Shown here one piece after another: positions 1 to 8,664 of a stretch of DNA of 64,000 nt. Numbering within the stretch: the first letter of the stretch is position 1; each line of letters begins with the position of its first letter. The position numbers and the translations under genes are program-made. The stretch is from Emticicia sp031378345 (GTDB lineage Bacteria; Bacteroidota; Bacteroidia; Cytophagales; Spirosomataceae), in contig JANNDY010000056.1 in the NCBI GenBank assembly GCA_031378345.1, positions 4,350 through 68,349 on the forward strand, given 5' to 3'. The notes beneath the pieces are model-generated. The model was not told the origin of the DNA. It made no database searches and saw only the letters and a program-made list of their open reading frames with translations.

Positions 1-50
1 GCTTGATGTTTACTGACATTTTATTCTGAGTTTTTAAGTTTATTAAATAA

Positions 51-139
51 GGTATGAGGTATGATATGTGAGGCATGAGATATAAAGACAAAAAACATCT
101 TACTTATATCAAACTTCATATATCATACATGTATCACGT
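51..139. repeat. Degenerate word-palindrome (TATGA/GAGATAT words)
   Basis: The left arm (about 51-83) reiterates GGTATGA/GGCATGAGATAT words. The right arm (about 104-139) carries the approximate reverse complement (ATATCA, TATCATACATGTATCA). The two could fold into a long imperfect hairpin around a 20-base A/T-rich loop. The build, short words repeated within each arm, matches other intergenic repeats in this window. No coding potential is seen in 1-246. Confidence 0.6.
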
Positions 140-172
140 TTACAAATGCACAAACTTTTTGCCAACGGAGTG

Positions 173-180
173 CAAAGGTA
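173..180 (-). promoter_or_regulatory. Putative -7 element firing leftward off the window
   Basis: On the minus strand this reads TACCTTTG, matching the Bacteroidota -7 consensus TAnnTTTG, followed by GCACTCC as at other strong promoters of the phylum. No clear -33 element was found. It would transcribe towards base 1, so the gene it serves lies beyond the left edge. Confidence 0.4.
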
Positions 181-246
181 CGCTTTTCTGACAAAATTAC
201 AGTTTTGTCTGCCAAAAATGTTTGAAAAACTGACAAAGGAGGAAAT

Positions 247-771
247 TTAGAAATTATACTTCAAAGACATACCTAAAGAATTGTCATCATTTTTGAATTG
301 CCAATAGCCAAGATTATCTTTTCCAATGGCTTTGTTATACCTGATTGCAGCTTTTTTGATGTGAGATTTGGCGACTAAATCGCACGCAATATTACCTCCA
401 ATAGAAGCAAAAACTATTGTAAAATAAGTTTGGGTGAAAAAACCACTTTGTCTTAATTTATTATTTGAAAGGTTTGCTAAAAGAAAAATCGTAGGAACAA
501 TACTTATCGCTCTACCAACATTTGTAAAAGTTTTGAATTGCTTATAATGATAATTGACTTCGGCATCGTTTAGCTCGAAAAATGGTACTTCTAAAGCATA
601 AAACCCATTCAGTTTACGCTCTCCGTAATAATAGTTGCCATTGACTTTATTCAATGATTTTAGAGAATACAGTTTTCGGGAAATGTTTGGGTTATAATGT
701 GAAGAATCTGTTTGGGCAAAAGTGCTTAAAGAAATGACTAAAAAGAGAAGTGTGAAAAGTGATTTTTTCAT
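247..771 (-). CDS. Hypothetical secreted or membrane protein
   Basis: I do not recognise this 174-aa protein. Residues 1-19 form a clear Sec signal peptide (MKK, hydrophobic core ending SLSTFAQ), so the product is exported. There is a hydrophobic stretch around residues 90-105 and another around 115-130 rich in small residues, so it may sit in a membrane. The C-terminus ends SLGMSLKYNF; the terminal aromatic residue is common in Bacteroidota outer-membrane proteins. It lies downstream of the DUF4281 gene in the same orientation, 27 bases away, and may be co-transcribed. Confidence 0.7.
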   Translation of the reverse strand: MKKSLFTLLFLVISLSTFAQTDSSHYNPNISRKLYSLKSLNKVNGNYYYGERKLNGFYALEVPFFELNDAEVNYHYKQFKTFTNVGRAISIVPTIFLLANLSNNKLRQSGFFTQTYFTIVFASIGGNIACDLVAKSHIKKAAIRYNKAIGKDNLGYWQFKNDDNSLGMSLKYNF

Positions 772-798
772 TGAAAAGAAGTTTAGTTTCTTAGAAAT

Positions 799-1224
799 TT
801 ACACCAAAAAATATTTCAAAATAAAAAATAATAAAAGCCCAACTGGTCCAAACATAAGGGTGAGAATAAAACATGGAATTTGCCACCAATAGCTTATTTG
901 CAACTCGTTGGCAGCATTTTTTATGTAGATACCAATCATTAAATCGAAAGCTAAATAATGAATCCAACCGATAAGCACACCTTTAGGGTTTTTGAAAAGA
1001 TTTATCACTCCTCCTAGAGTAGAAAAGCCTCCTTTTGGATATTTTTCATCACTAATGTTTTTCTGAAAAAAGAGCAAATATGCATATAATCCACACAAAA
1101 GTGTAACATTTATGCTCATCACCACATCATTTGCTTGTTTCCAATTTGGCAGAAAAACCAGAATTGCCCAGCCAAATAGGGCAATATAAGTTGCAATTTG
1201 AAAGAAAATAGAGAGTTTTTTCAT
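799..1224 (-). CDS. ABA4-like (DUF4281) integral membrane protein
   Basis: About 141 residues with four predicted membrane helices. The segment GWIHYLAFDLMIGIYI followed by a helix ending in a PVGLLLFF motif is typical of the ABA4-like DUF4281 family, named after a plant neoxanthin-synthesis protein; the bacterial role is not established. I start it at the internal Met of MKKLSIFF (1224). The longer reading starting at 1263 would overlap the DUF1501 gene by 38 bases, whereas this start leaves one base between them. It therefore looks like the second gene of a DUF1501-DUF4281 transcript. Confidence 0.8.
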   Translation of the reverse strand: MKKLSIFFQIATYIALFGWAILVFLPNWKQANDVVMSINVTLLCGLYAYLLFFQKNISDEKYPKGGFSTLGGVINLFKNPKGVLIGWIHYLAFDLMIGIYIKNAANELQISYWWQIPCFILTLMFGPVGLLLFFILKYFLV

Positions 1225-1225
1225 T

Positions 1226-2704
1226 TTATGACAAAATAGGTTTAATAACTTTTCCTGCCACATCAGTCAGGCGATATGGGCGGCCTTGAAAGGCATAAGT
1301 CAATTTTTCGTGATCGAAACCCATAAGGTTCAGAATCGTTGCTTGAAGGTCGTGTACGTGTGTGCGGTCTTTTATACCATAATAACCCAAGTCGTCGGTT
1401 TCGCCAAAAGTCATGCCTTTTTTCAAGCCACCACCTGCCATAAATACAGTAAAAGCATCTAAATGATGGTCCCGCCCTTTGAATGGAAGCGTTTGTCCAT
1501 CACGGTTTTCTTGCATGGGAGTTCTGCCAAATTCACCGCCCCAAACCACCAAAGTTTCGTCGAGTAAACCTCTCATTTTTAGGTCTTTTAGCAAGCCTGT
1601 AACTGCTTGGTCGGTTGTGCGGCATAAATCTTTGAAACCTCCATCCAAAGCCAATTCTTTGTTTGTGCCGTGTGCATCCCAGCCCCAATGAAAAAGCTGT
1701 ACAAATCGCACGCCGTTTTCTACTAAACGTCTGGCTAACAGGCAGTTATTGGCAAAAGAACCTTCGCCAGGCACTGCTCCATACATATTTCTTACCCACT
1801 CAGGTTCTTTGCTTGTGTCCATCACCTCGGGTACTGAAACTTGCATTCTAAACGCCATTTCGTACTGCGAAATTCGAGTCAAAATTTCGGGGTCTTGTAC
1901 CGCTTCGTATTGTTGTTTATTTATTTCGTTGATAGCCTCAATCGTGTTTTTTCTAATATCGCGACTCATGCCATGAGGGTCAGAAACATATAAAACTGGG
2001 TCGCCTCCTGTGCGGCATTGCACACCTTGATAAATGGAAGGTAAAAAACCACTTCCCCACACACTTTTTCCTGCATCTGGGCTTTTTCCACCAGAGGCTA
2101 AAACTATAAATCCTGGGAGACTTTGATTTTCAGAGCCTAAGCCATAAACCGACCAAGCTCCCATACTCGGACGACCCAAACGAGGGCTGCCAGTGTGCAT
2201 CAAAAGTTGGGCAGGGGCGTGGTTGAACTGGTCGGTGTACATAGCTTTCAAGAAAGTCAGGTCATCGGCAACTTCGGGCAAATAGGGGAGGAAATCCGAA
2301 ATTAATGCACCCGATTTTCCATGTTGTTTGAATTGGCTGATTGAGCCAAGCATTTTGGGAACACCTCTAATAAATGCAAATTTTTTCCCCTCCAAAAACT
2401 CCTGTGGGCAGTCTTGTCCATCGAATTTTTGTAGTTCGGGTTTATAATCAAATAATTCTAATTGCGATGGAGCTCCCGCCATGTGAATATATATCACTTG
2501 CTTTACTTTCGGAGCAAAATGTGGCGTTTTTGGAAACATTGGGTCAGTCGCAAGTGATTGATTATCAGCACTTTTGCCAAAGCAACCGCCCATCATTGAG
2601 CCAAATGCCATTGCTCCCAAACCTGTGGTACAAGTTTGCAAAAAATGCCGACGAGTTTGATACTCTGCTTCTTTTTGTAAAAATTCTTTGATTAGTTTTT
2701 GCAT
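1226..2704 (-). CDS. DUF1501 domain protein, Tat-exported
   Basis: A 492-aa member of the DUF1501 family, distant relatives of alkaline phosphatase/sulfatase-fold enzymes that are frequent in Cytophagales and Planctomycetes. A twin-arginine motif (RRHFLQT, residues 18-24) followed by a hydrophobic segment ending MMGGCFG indicates Tat export, possibly with lipidation at the Cys. Family hallmarks are present: IYIHMAGAPSQLELFDYKP near the N-terminus, GGEFGRTP and a late HHLDAF/THVHDLQATIL region. In many genomes it is paired with a DUF1549/DUF1553 cytochrome-like (PSD1) protein. No such partner lies upstream here, where the next gene is divergent. The substrate is unknown. Confidence 0.9.
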   Translation of the reverse strand: MQKLIKEFLQKEAEYQTRRHFLQTCTTGLGAMAFGSMMGGCFGKSADNQSLATDPMFPKTPHFAPKVKQVIYIHMAGAPSQLELFDYKPELQKFDGQDCPQEFLEGKKFAFIRGVPKMLGSISQFKQHGKSGALISDFLPYLPEVADDLTFLKAMYTDQFNHAPAQLLMHTGSPRLGRPSMGAWSVYGLGSENQSLPGFIVLASGGKSPDAGKSVWGSGFLPSIYQGVQCRTGGDPVLYVSDPHGMSRDIRKNTIEAINEINKQQYEAVQDPEILTRISQYEMAFRMQVSVPEVMDTSKEPEWVRNMYGAVPGEGSFANNCLLARRLVENGVRFVQLFHWGWDAHGTNKELALDGGFKDLCRTTDQAVTGLLKDLKMRGLLDETLVVWGGEFGRTPMQENRDGQTLPFKGRDHHLDAFTVFMAGGGLKKGMTFGETDDLGYYGIKDRTHVHDLQATILNLMGFDHEKLTYAFQGRPYRLTDVAGKVIKPILS

Positions 2705-2886
2705 CGTTTGTAGTGAATTTTGTTACAAGTTACATAAGTTATTTGTAAATAAAAAAATATCATAACTTGCTGTGTTTAATTCTTCTCCTTACTTTTTTTC
2801 AAAGAAACATTCATTTTCTGAACGCATTTTTTGAAGTAAATGTTTTTCATAAAAATCAATATAATAACCTAAATTTTTAGCAAAAA

Positions 2887-3303
2887 ATGATACTTAAACG
2901 TAATGCAACTGCCGTGTGGCAAGGAACGGGCAAAGAAGGTGCTGGACACTTGACAACCCAAAGTACAGTTTTAGACAAAACTCAATATTCGTTCAATACT
3001 CGTTTTGCCGATGGTGTTGGCACAAATCCAGAGGAATTGCTTGCTGCTGCTCATGCGGGTTGCTTTACAATGAAACTAAGTTTCAATCTTTCAGGAGCTG
3101 GTTTTACGCCTGAAAACTTAGAAACAAAATGTGTAATTACCCTTGAAAGTAGTGGAATTACAAGTTCACATTTAACTTTGGTTGCCGCTGTGCCGGGTAT
3201 TGCTAAAGAACAATTTGACGCACTTGTGGCTGATGCTGAGGCTAATTGTCCTATTTCAAAATTATATAATACTGCTATTACAGTAGATGCAACATTGTTA
3301 TAA
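2887..3303 (+). CDS. OsmC/Ohr-family peroxidase
   Basis: A 138-aa OsmC-type thiol peroxidase, which reduces organic hydroperoxides in the cytoplasm. Both catalytic cysteines are visible: C59 in HAGCFTMKLS and C121 in EANCPISKL, the standard spacing of OsmC rather than Ohr. N-terminal WQGTGKEGAGHL and GTNPEELLAAAHA also match. Length is normal. It is monocistronic: a divergent gene lies upstream and a hairpin terminator follows at 3333. Family assignment is secure; preference for a particular hydroperoxide is not shown by sequence. Confidence 0.95.
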   Translation: MILKRNATAVWQGTGKEGAGHLTTQSTVLDKTQYSFNTRFADGVGTNPEELLAAAHAGCFTMKLSFNLSGAGFTPENLETKCVITLESSGITSSHLTLVAAVPGIAKEQFDALVADAEANCPISKLYNTAITVDATLL

Positions 3304-3332
3304 ATAGTATGATTTTATTGAATACTTTTCTT

Positions 3333-3372
3333 AAAAAAATGACAGAAAAAAACTTTTTTGTCATTTTTTTTT
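3333..3372 (+). terminator. Rho-independent terminator after osmC-like gene
   Basis: A perfect stem, AAAAAAATGACA pairing with TGTCATTTTTTT, closes over an A/T loop and is followed by a T tract. It lies 30 bases after the OsmC stop codon. Confidence 0.75.
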
Positions 3373-3399
3373 ATTTTTATCAAATAAGTTTCATTTTTT

Positions 3400-3431
3400 T
3401 TTGAAAATACGAAAAACATAATTTACATTTG
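3400..3431 (+). promoter_or_regulatory. Promoter of the coiled-coil secreted protein gene
   Basis: TTTG (3400-3403), 20 bases, then TACATTTG (3424-3431): both halves of the Bacteroidota sigma-A promoter (TTTG-N19/20-TAnnTTTG). It lies about 30 bases before the ATG at 3462. Confidence 0.6.
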
Positions 3432-3461
3432 TAAATCAAATAAAAACCAAACCCAAAAAAA

Positions 3462-4217
3462 ATGACTTTCCTAAAACTTCTTTCAAAAATAAGTATTTTA
3501 GTGCTTATTTTTAATTCTACTTATGGTCAAACTGACAGCAAGTTAAGAACCTTAAGAAATAAAGTAAACGAACTTTCTCGCCTTAATAATCAACTTAGCG
3601 AAGAAAACATCAATTTGCATAATTATATGCGTAAATCTAATCAAACTATTTCAAATGTAAGAGATTCGATTAACGCACAATTAAAGGAAAACAATCTATT
3701 AACATTAGAAAGTAAAAAATGGCAAGAAGCAACTTTCAATGTAAATAAAAGTTTGCAGGCTTCACAAAAAGATGTAGTTTCGGCTCAAGACGAAATCAGA
3801 AAAATGAAGTACGAAATTGAAATTTTGAAAGACCCCAACATTCTTAGAATTTATAACGAATCAGCTGCAAAAGTCAAAGAAGGGCTTATTGCAAGGCTTT
3901 CGGAAAGTAGTTTGGGCTTTCAATTTGATGAAGAGAATGGAGGAATCAAGGCAACCAAGCAATTTGGCAATGATACTGAAGCCTGGTGGGTCTTCGACAA
4001 GACAATTGATATACTTTTAGAACTAAATCTCAAAGTTATGCCCCATTTATATGACCCTAATCGCTCAATGGTTTATGGTTCTACCAATTTATTAGAGAAA
4101 GTTCGATACAGCAATAAGCAATATTCTCCACAAGATGATATTGATAAAATAAGGCTTTACCAAGAGAAAGCAATCCGAATTCTCGAAACTAATATTCGTA
4201 AATTAAGTGTGAAGTAA
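3462..4217 (+). CDS. Secreted coiled-coil hypothetical protein
   Basis: A 251-aa protein with a signal peptide (residues 1-22, ending STYGQ) followed by a Leu/Asn/Glu-rich coiled coil over roughly residues 25-115 (for example KVNELSRLNNQLSEEN). The C-terminal half is globular and contains TEAWWVFDKTIDILLELN. I do not recognise a named family. It is 68 bases upstream of the TonB receptor in the same orientation and could share its transcript, but nothing shows a functional link. Confidence 0.75.
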   Translation: MTFLKLLSKISILVLIFNSTYGQTDSKLRTLRNKVNELSRLNNQLSEENINLHNYMRKSNQTISNVRDSINAQLKENNLLTLESKKWQEATFNVNKSLQASQKDVVSAQDEIRKMKYEIEILKDPNILRIYNESAAKVKEGLIARLSESSLGFQFDEENGGIKATKQFGNDTEAWWVFDKTIDILLELNLKVMPHLYDPNRSMVYGSTNLLEKVRYSNKQYSPQDDIDKIRLYQEKAIRILETNIRKLSVK

Positions 4218-4285
4218 AAAATAAACTATTGATAGTCAATGATTTATGAAATAAAATATCGTGCCTTACCCAAAATATAAATATA

Positions 4286-6733
4286 ATGAAAAAAATAATA
4301 CTGGCTTTTTTGATATGCCCTTTTGTAGTTTTTGCTCAAACAACAACTTTTATTGGAAAAGTAACCAGAGCTGAAAACAATGAAGTCTTAATTGGAGCTT
4401 CGGTTTCTATAAAAGGCACAACTCGTGGCACAATTACCGATGTTTCGGGAAAATACAAGCTTTCAGGAAAAGGAGAAGATGTAACTTTAGTAGCCAAATA
4501 TATAGGCTTTAAAGACCGTGAAGTTGTAGTAAAAATCAATAACAGAGATAGAATTACAGTTGATTTTACCTTAGTTAGCAATGATACACAGCTACAAGAT
4601 GTGGTGGTAACTGCCAATAAAACTGAAGAGTTTTTGCAAAAAGTCAATGTGGCTGCAACCGTAATTTCGAGCAAAGACATTGAGCAACGTACTTCTTATA
4701 GCACTTTAGATGCACTGAAAGATGCTCCATTAGTTTTGACAGATTCGTGGGTAGCTTCTCAAACTTCTTTTTCGATAAGAGGTTTAGCCAATAACTTTGA
4801 CAACGTGGGATTTGAATCAACTGTCGGTTTATATATTGATGATGTTTATTTTTCACGTGGATTTGCTTTTAATTCTTCTCTTTTTGATATTGACCGTATC
4901 GAAGTTTTGCGTGGACCACAAGGAACGCTGTTTGGTAAAAATACCATTGGAGGTGTAGTAAATGTTATTTCAGAAAAACCCGAATGGGCAAATAATGGAC
5001 AAATCGAAATTGTGGGAGGCAATTATAATTATTTTCAAATGAGAGGAAAATGGAATTATCAACTTGTCAAAAATAAGCTCTCAATGCGTGTAACTGGAGC
5101 TTTGACTAAACGTGATGGCTATATAAAAGACCCTAATCCAGATTTTAATAAACTGAACAAAACAGATTTTAATGGTTTTAGAGCGTCTTTATTTTATACG
5201 CCCAATAACAAAACTGATGTAACTCTGAAAGGTTATTATGGCAAAGATAAGAAGAATGAACAAACGATGATTTTTCTTAGTGGCGAGGATGAAAACCCAC
5301 TTGGTGTAGGAGCAACGGACATAAATTCAACAGCTAAAAGTATAGCATTGCCCTATTATCGTAATCAAGCAGGCGGAATGTTACGTTTGAATAGAAAAGT
5401 GGGTGAAAATACTTTTACTTCCATTTCCGCAGTGAATAAATCAGAAGATTTTACTCGCCAAGATTTTGATGAATCAATTGTTGATGCAGCACGTTGGGGA
5501 CGAAAGCAAAGCCTTCAGAATTTCAGTCAAGAGTTTAGAATTGTTTCGCCAAGAGGCGATGAACGTACATTATCTTATCTTGGTGGTTTGTATTTTTTGA
5601 GCGAACGTATAAAAGGTTTAGATACGAGTTCGATAAATGAAGGATTTTTACCTTATGCTCGAAAATATTTAGATAGCAAAGTGCCTGACATCAAAGGTTT
5701 TCAAGAAACATATGATGTGCATAGCGATATTCAGTCTGTTTCGTTTGCTGCATTTGCTTCAGGAACTTATAAATTATCTGAAAAACTTAAAGTAAATGCG
5801 GGTATGCGTTTCACTTCTGAAGCACGTAAGTTTTCTTTTTATGAAAACATCGGCTATTTCAATTATAATGGCAAGCCCGTAAAACTAATGGATGAATTTG
5901 CTACTCAAGTCGGTTCTGCAAAAAATCCACTTACTCGCTCGACCAACGACAATGTTTTGACTTATGACATTAGCCTCGATTATAAAGTTTCTTCCTATAT
6001 ATTAACTTACATAAAATACGTTAAGGGATTTAAAGGAACAGGTTTTAATACTTCCGTTACAAGAGATGTTACAGGTAGTGCCTTGGTTTTCAAACCTGAA
6101 TTTGTTACAAGTTTTGAAGCAGGTTTCAAGTCTAAATTTAGTAATCGAATGAAACTAAATGCGGCGGTTTTCTATAATAATTACTTGAATAAGCAAGAAT
6201 TCTTGGACCAAGGCTCAACTGTAACAATCTTAAATGCTGAAAAAACAGGTGGAATGGGTGCAGAAGTTGAGTTTTCGGCAATGGTAAATAATTTTCGTTT
6301 TGATATTTCGGGTGGAGTTATTGACATGAAATACAAGAAATTTATATTTGGTGAAGATGAAAATGGCGAAATAATTGACTTTTCTGGAAACAAACTTTTG
6401 AAAGCTCCTAATGCAACCCTATCGATTGCTCCTTCATATAATTATAGTTTGAAAGATAAATACAAAGTTATGTTTGGTGTAAATCTAAATTATGTAGGAA
6501 AAGCCTATAACGATATTAGTAATTCTGAAATTATTGCTCGCCAAGCCTCAACTATTTTCAATAGTCGTATTTCATTAATGCCTAAAAATGGCAAATGGAG
6601 CATAGCACTTTGGGGTAAAAATCTTACAAATCAAGTGTTTTATCAACATGGATGGGAGTACGATTGGGGAAACCAAGTTTCATTGAGTCGCCCACGTACT
6701 TATGGAATAGAAATGTATTTAAATTTCTTTTAA
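4286..6733 (+). CDS. TonB-dependent outer-membrane receptor
   Basis: An 815-aa receptor that would import a ligand across the outer membrane using TonB energy. After a signal peptide (1-17) comes a carboxypeptidase-D regulatory-like domain (about 18-105, with GKVTRAENNEVLIGASVSIK and GTITDVSGKYKL), then the plug (about 110-230, VVVTANKTEEFL; SIRGL; VLRGPQGTLFGKNTIGGVV) and a beta-barrel ending in aromatic LNFF. No SusD partner follows, so it is not a classic SusCD pair. The barrel with FSQEFR and YVKGFKGTGFN resembles siderophore or small-ligand receptors, but the ligand cannot be named. No Fur box was identified. Confidence 0.93.
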   Translation: MKKIILAFLICPFVVFAQTTTFIGKVTRAENNEVLIGASVSIKGTTRGTITDVSGKYKLSGKGEDVTLVAKYIGFKDREVVVKINNRDRITVDFTLVSNDTQLQDVVVTANKTEEFLQKVNVAATVISSKDIEQRTSYSTLDALKDAPLVLTDSWVASQTSFSIRGLANNFDNVGFESTVGLYIDDVYFSRGFAFNSSLFDIDRIEVLRGPQGTLFGKNTIGGVVNVISEKPEWANNGQIEIVGGNYNYFQMRGKWNYQLVKNKLSMRVTGALTKRDGYIKDPNPDFNKLNKTDFNGFRASLFYTPNNKTDVTLKGYYGKDKKNEQTMIFLSGEDENPLGVGATDINSTAKSIALPYYRNQAGGMLRLNRKVGENTFTSISAVNKSEDFTRQDFDESIVDAARWGRKQSLQNFSQEFRIVSPRGDERTLSYLGGLYFLSERIKGLDTSSINEGFLPYARKYLDSKVPDIKGFQETYDVHSDIQSVSFAAFASGTYKLSEKLKVNAGMRFTSEARKFSFYENIGYFNYNGKPVKLMDEFATQVGSAKNPLTRSTNDNVLTYDISLDYKVSSYILTYIKYVKGFKGTGFNTSVTRDVTGSALVFKPEFVTSFEAGFKSKFSNRMKLNAAVFYNNYLNKQEFLDQGSTVTILNAEKTGGMGAEVEFSAMVNNFRFDISGGVIDMKYKKFIFGEDENGEIIDFSGNKLLKAPNATLSIAPSYNYSLKDKYKVMFGVNLNYVGKAYNDISNSEIIARQASTIFNSRISLMPKNGKWSIALWGKNLTNQVFYQHGWEYDWGNQVSLSRPRTYGIEMYLNFF

Positions 6734-6751
6734 TTGAAGGTTCAAATTGAC

Positions 6752-6792
6752 AAAAAAAAGTCCGAAATTTAATTCAGAATTTCGGACTTTTT
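6752..6792. terminator. Bidirectional terminator between convergent genes
   Basis: AAAAAGTCCGAAATT pairs perfectly with AATTTCGGACTTTTT across an 8-base loop, with A and T tracts on the two sides. It serves both the TonB receptor (+) and the PhyH gene (-). Confidence 0.85.
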
Positions 6793-6795
6793 GAT

Positions 6796-7593
6796 TCAAT
6801 ATAAAACAGGATTCATAGCCGTATCGATTATTTCACCCACTTTGGCTCCTGGACACCAAGTATGCCAGTCATTTTCTTGGTTTTGGTTTTCGGGTTGTTG
6901 CAAAACCATATCTTTATCCATATAAATAACCGTCATTACTTTTCGTACTTGGTTGGTAATATTTGCCCCAGCTCTGTGAAATACCCAACCTGAATGAAAG
7001 CTAACTTCACCCAAATCGAAAGGCTCAATTACATGTTCAAAATCGGTAACTCTGAGTTTTTCACCGATGAGTTTTTCGCTATCATCACCAATTTTTAAAT
7101 CTCTCCCTTCTACAATTCGGTGGCTACCAGAACTAAATTCGAGTGGACCCATTTCAAAAGGTACTTCCTGCAAAGGAATCCAAGCAGTTACTGTTTTGTC
7201 GCTACTCAAGGGCCAGTAATATTGGTCAGCATGCCAAGGAGTAATACCTCCACCACCTTCTTTAAATAAGGCTTGGTCGTGGTACATTCGCACACCATCA
7301 ACTTGCATCAAGTCGGCGGCAATTTTTGCCAATCGCTTGCTGAAAACAAAATCTTGAGCTTCGGAATTTTCACGCCAAAGGTTGAATAATTGCAAAAAAG
7401 CCTTACCATAAGTGTCTCTTTCGTCCACTTTGGTAGTAACTTTGTTCATTTTTTCAACTTGCTTCGAGATTACTTCGTTGTAAAAAGCCAATGTTTCGGC
7501 ATCAAAAACATTTTTGAGTTTGATGAAACGATTTTTTTCGAAGAAATCAATTTGCTCTTTGCTTAGCTCGTAAGGAGTTTCTAAAGTTTTCAT
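6796..7593 (-). CDS. Phytanoyl-CoA dioxygenase (PhyH) family protein
   Basis: A 265-aa Fe(II)/2-oxoglutarate dioxygenase of the PhyH family. The facial triad is visible as H121 and D123 in TPWHADQYYWP and a distal His in FHSGWVFHRAGAN (H206 most likely), with R217 placed to bind 2-oxoglutarate. It follows the gmd paralogue by 15 bases on the same strand, so it appears to be the last gene of a sugar-nucleotide operon. Relatives in such clusters hydroxylate small metabolites or sugar precursors; the substrate here is inference only. Confidence 0.9.
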   Translation of the reverse strand: MKTLETPYELSKEQIDFFEKNRFIKLKNVFDAETLAFYNEVISKQVEKMNKVTTKVDERDTYGKAFLQLFNLWRENSEAQDFVFSKRLAKIAADLMQVDGVRMYHDQALFKEGGGGITPWHADQYYWPLSSDKTVTAWIPLQEVPFEMGPLEFSSGSHRIVEGRDLKIGDDSEKLIGEKLRVTDFEHVIEPFDLGEVSFHSGWVFHRAGANITNQVRKVMTVIYMDKDMVLQQPENQNQENDWHTWCPGAKVGEIIDTAMNPVLY

Positions 7594-7608
7594 TGAGATT
7601 AATGGTAT

Positions 7609-8664
7609 TTAAACTTTATTTTTAGATAACAGTAATTCTAAATCAGCATTGACCATTTCGGCACATAAAGATTTTAAGTTGTATTTTGGACACCATTTGA
7701 GTAATTGATGTGCCTTTGTAGGATTTCCGATTGAATAATTTAGTTCTGTGGGGCGAAAAAAAGATGGGTCAACCGCTACAACTGTTTGTCCCTTAGGAAT
7801 TTTGTATTTTGGATTTTGGCATGAAACAACAATTGCTTTTTCGTCAATTCCTACCCCTTCAAAATGAAGACTTACACCAATTTCTGCAAAAGATAATTTC
7901 ACAAAATCTCTAATAGAAGTGTTCATTCCAGATGCAATTACAAAATCATCAGCTTGTTCTTGTTGAAGAATCAACCACATCGCTTCTACATAATCTTTGG
8001 CGTGTCCCCAATCTCTTTGAGCATCTAAATTGCCTAAAAATATACACTTTTCTATACCAAAAGCTATTTTTGCTGTGCTAACTGTGATTTTTCTGGTAAC
8101 AAAATTTTCTCCACGTATGGGCGACTCATGGTTAAAAAGAATACCTGTGGAAGTGAATAATTGATAGTTCTCTCGATAATTTAAAGTTGCCCAAAACGCC
8201 ATTACCTTAGCGGTGCTATAAATGCTTCGAGGACGAAAAGGGGTTTGTTCACTTGCACCAATTTGTTCGGTACCTCCAAAACACTCTCCCGAACCTGCAC
8301 AAAAAAACTTGATAGGTGTTTTAGATAATCGAATAACTTCAAGTACATTCAGTGTTCCAAGAGCAATACTTTCTATGGTTTTGACTGGTTGTTGGAGTGA
8401 TAACGCTACTGAACTTTGCCCTGCCAAATTATAAATTTCATCAGGTTGAATTCGACTTATTACTTCTAAAGTATTTTGATAATCATTGATATTTATTGTC
8501 ACTAATTGCACATGAGGAAGTATATTGAGTCTTTGAAGGTTTTCAAAAGAATTTGAATCAACATTTCGAGAACCTCCAAATACCTCATATCCTTTTGAAA
8601 GAAGCAATGCCGAAAGGTATGCCCCATCTTGCCCCGATACTCCACAAATTAGTGCTTTTCTCAT
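7609..8664 (-). CDS. GDP-mannose 4,6-dehydratase paralogue
   Basis: A 351-aa short-chain (extended) NAD(P)-dependent sugar-nucleotide enzyme. It has the GVSGQDGAYL nucleotide-binding start, and the catalytic set aligns with Gmd as S125, E127, Y149 and K153 (AGSGECFG and YSTAK), with Ser replacing the usual Thr. The C-terminal half (FVTRKIT, LGNLDAQRDWGHAKDYVEAMW, RPTELN) is strikingly similar to the neighbouring gmd, at DNA level too, so the pair arose by tandem duplication or has undergone gene conversion. Its start overlaps the end of gmd by 4 bases. It may have a different C4/C6 chemistry or substrate from the canonical copy. Confidence 0.88.
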   Translation of the reverse strand: MRKALICGVSGQDGAYLSALLLSKGYEVFGGSRNVDSNSFENLQRLNILPHVQLVTININDYQNTLEVISRIQPDEIYNLAGQSSVALSLQQPVKTIESIALGTLNVLEVIRLSKTPIKFFCAGSGECFGGTEQIGASEQTPFRPRSIYSTAKVMAFWATLNYRENYQLFTSTGILFNHESPIRGENFVTRKITVSTAKIAFGIEKCIFLGNLDAQRDWGHAKDYVEAMWLILQQEQADDFVIASGMNTSIRDFVKLSFAEIGVSLHFEGVGIDEKAIVVSCQNPKYKIPKGQTVVAVDPSFFRPTELNYSIGNPTKAHQLLKWCPKYNLKSLCAEMVNADLELLLSKNKV

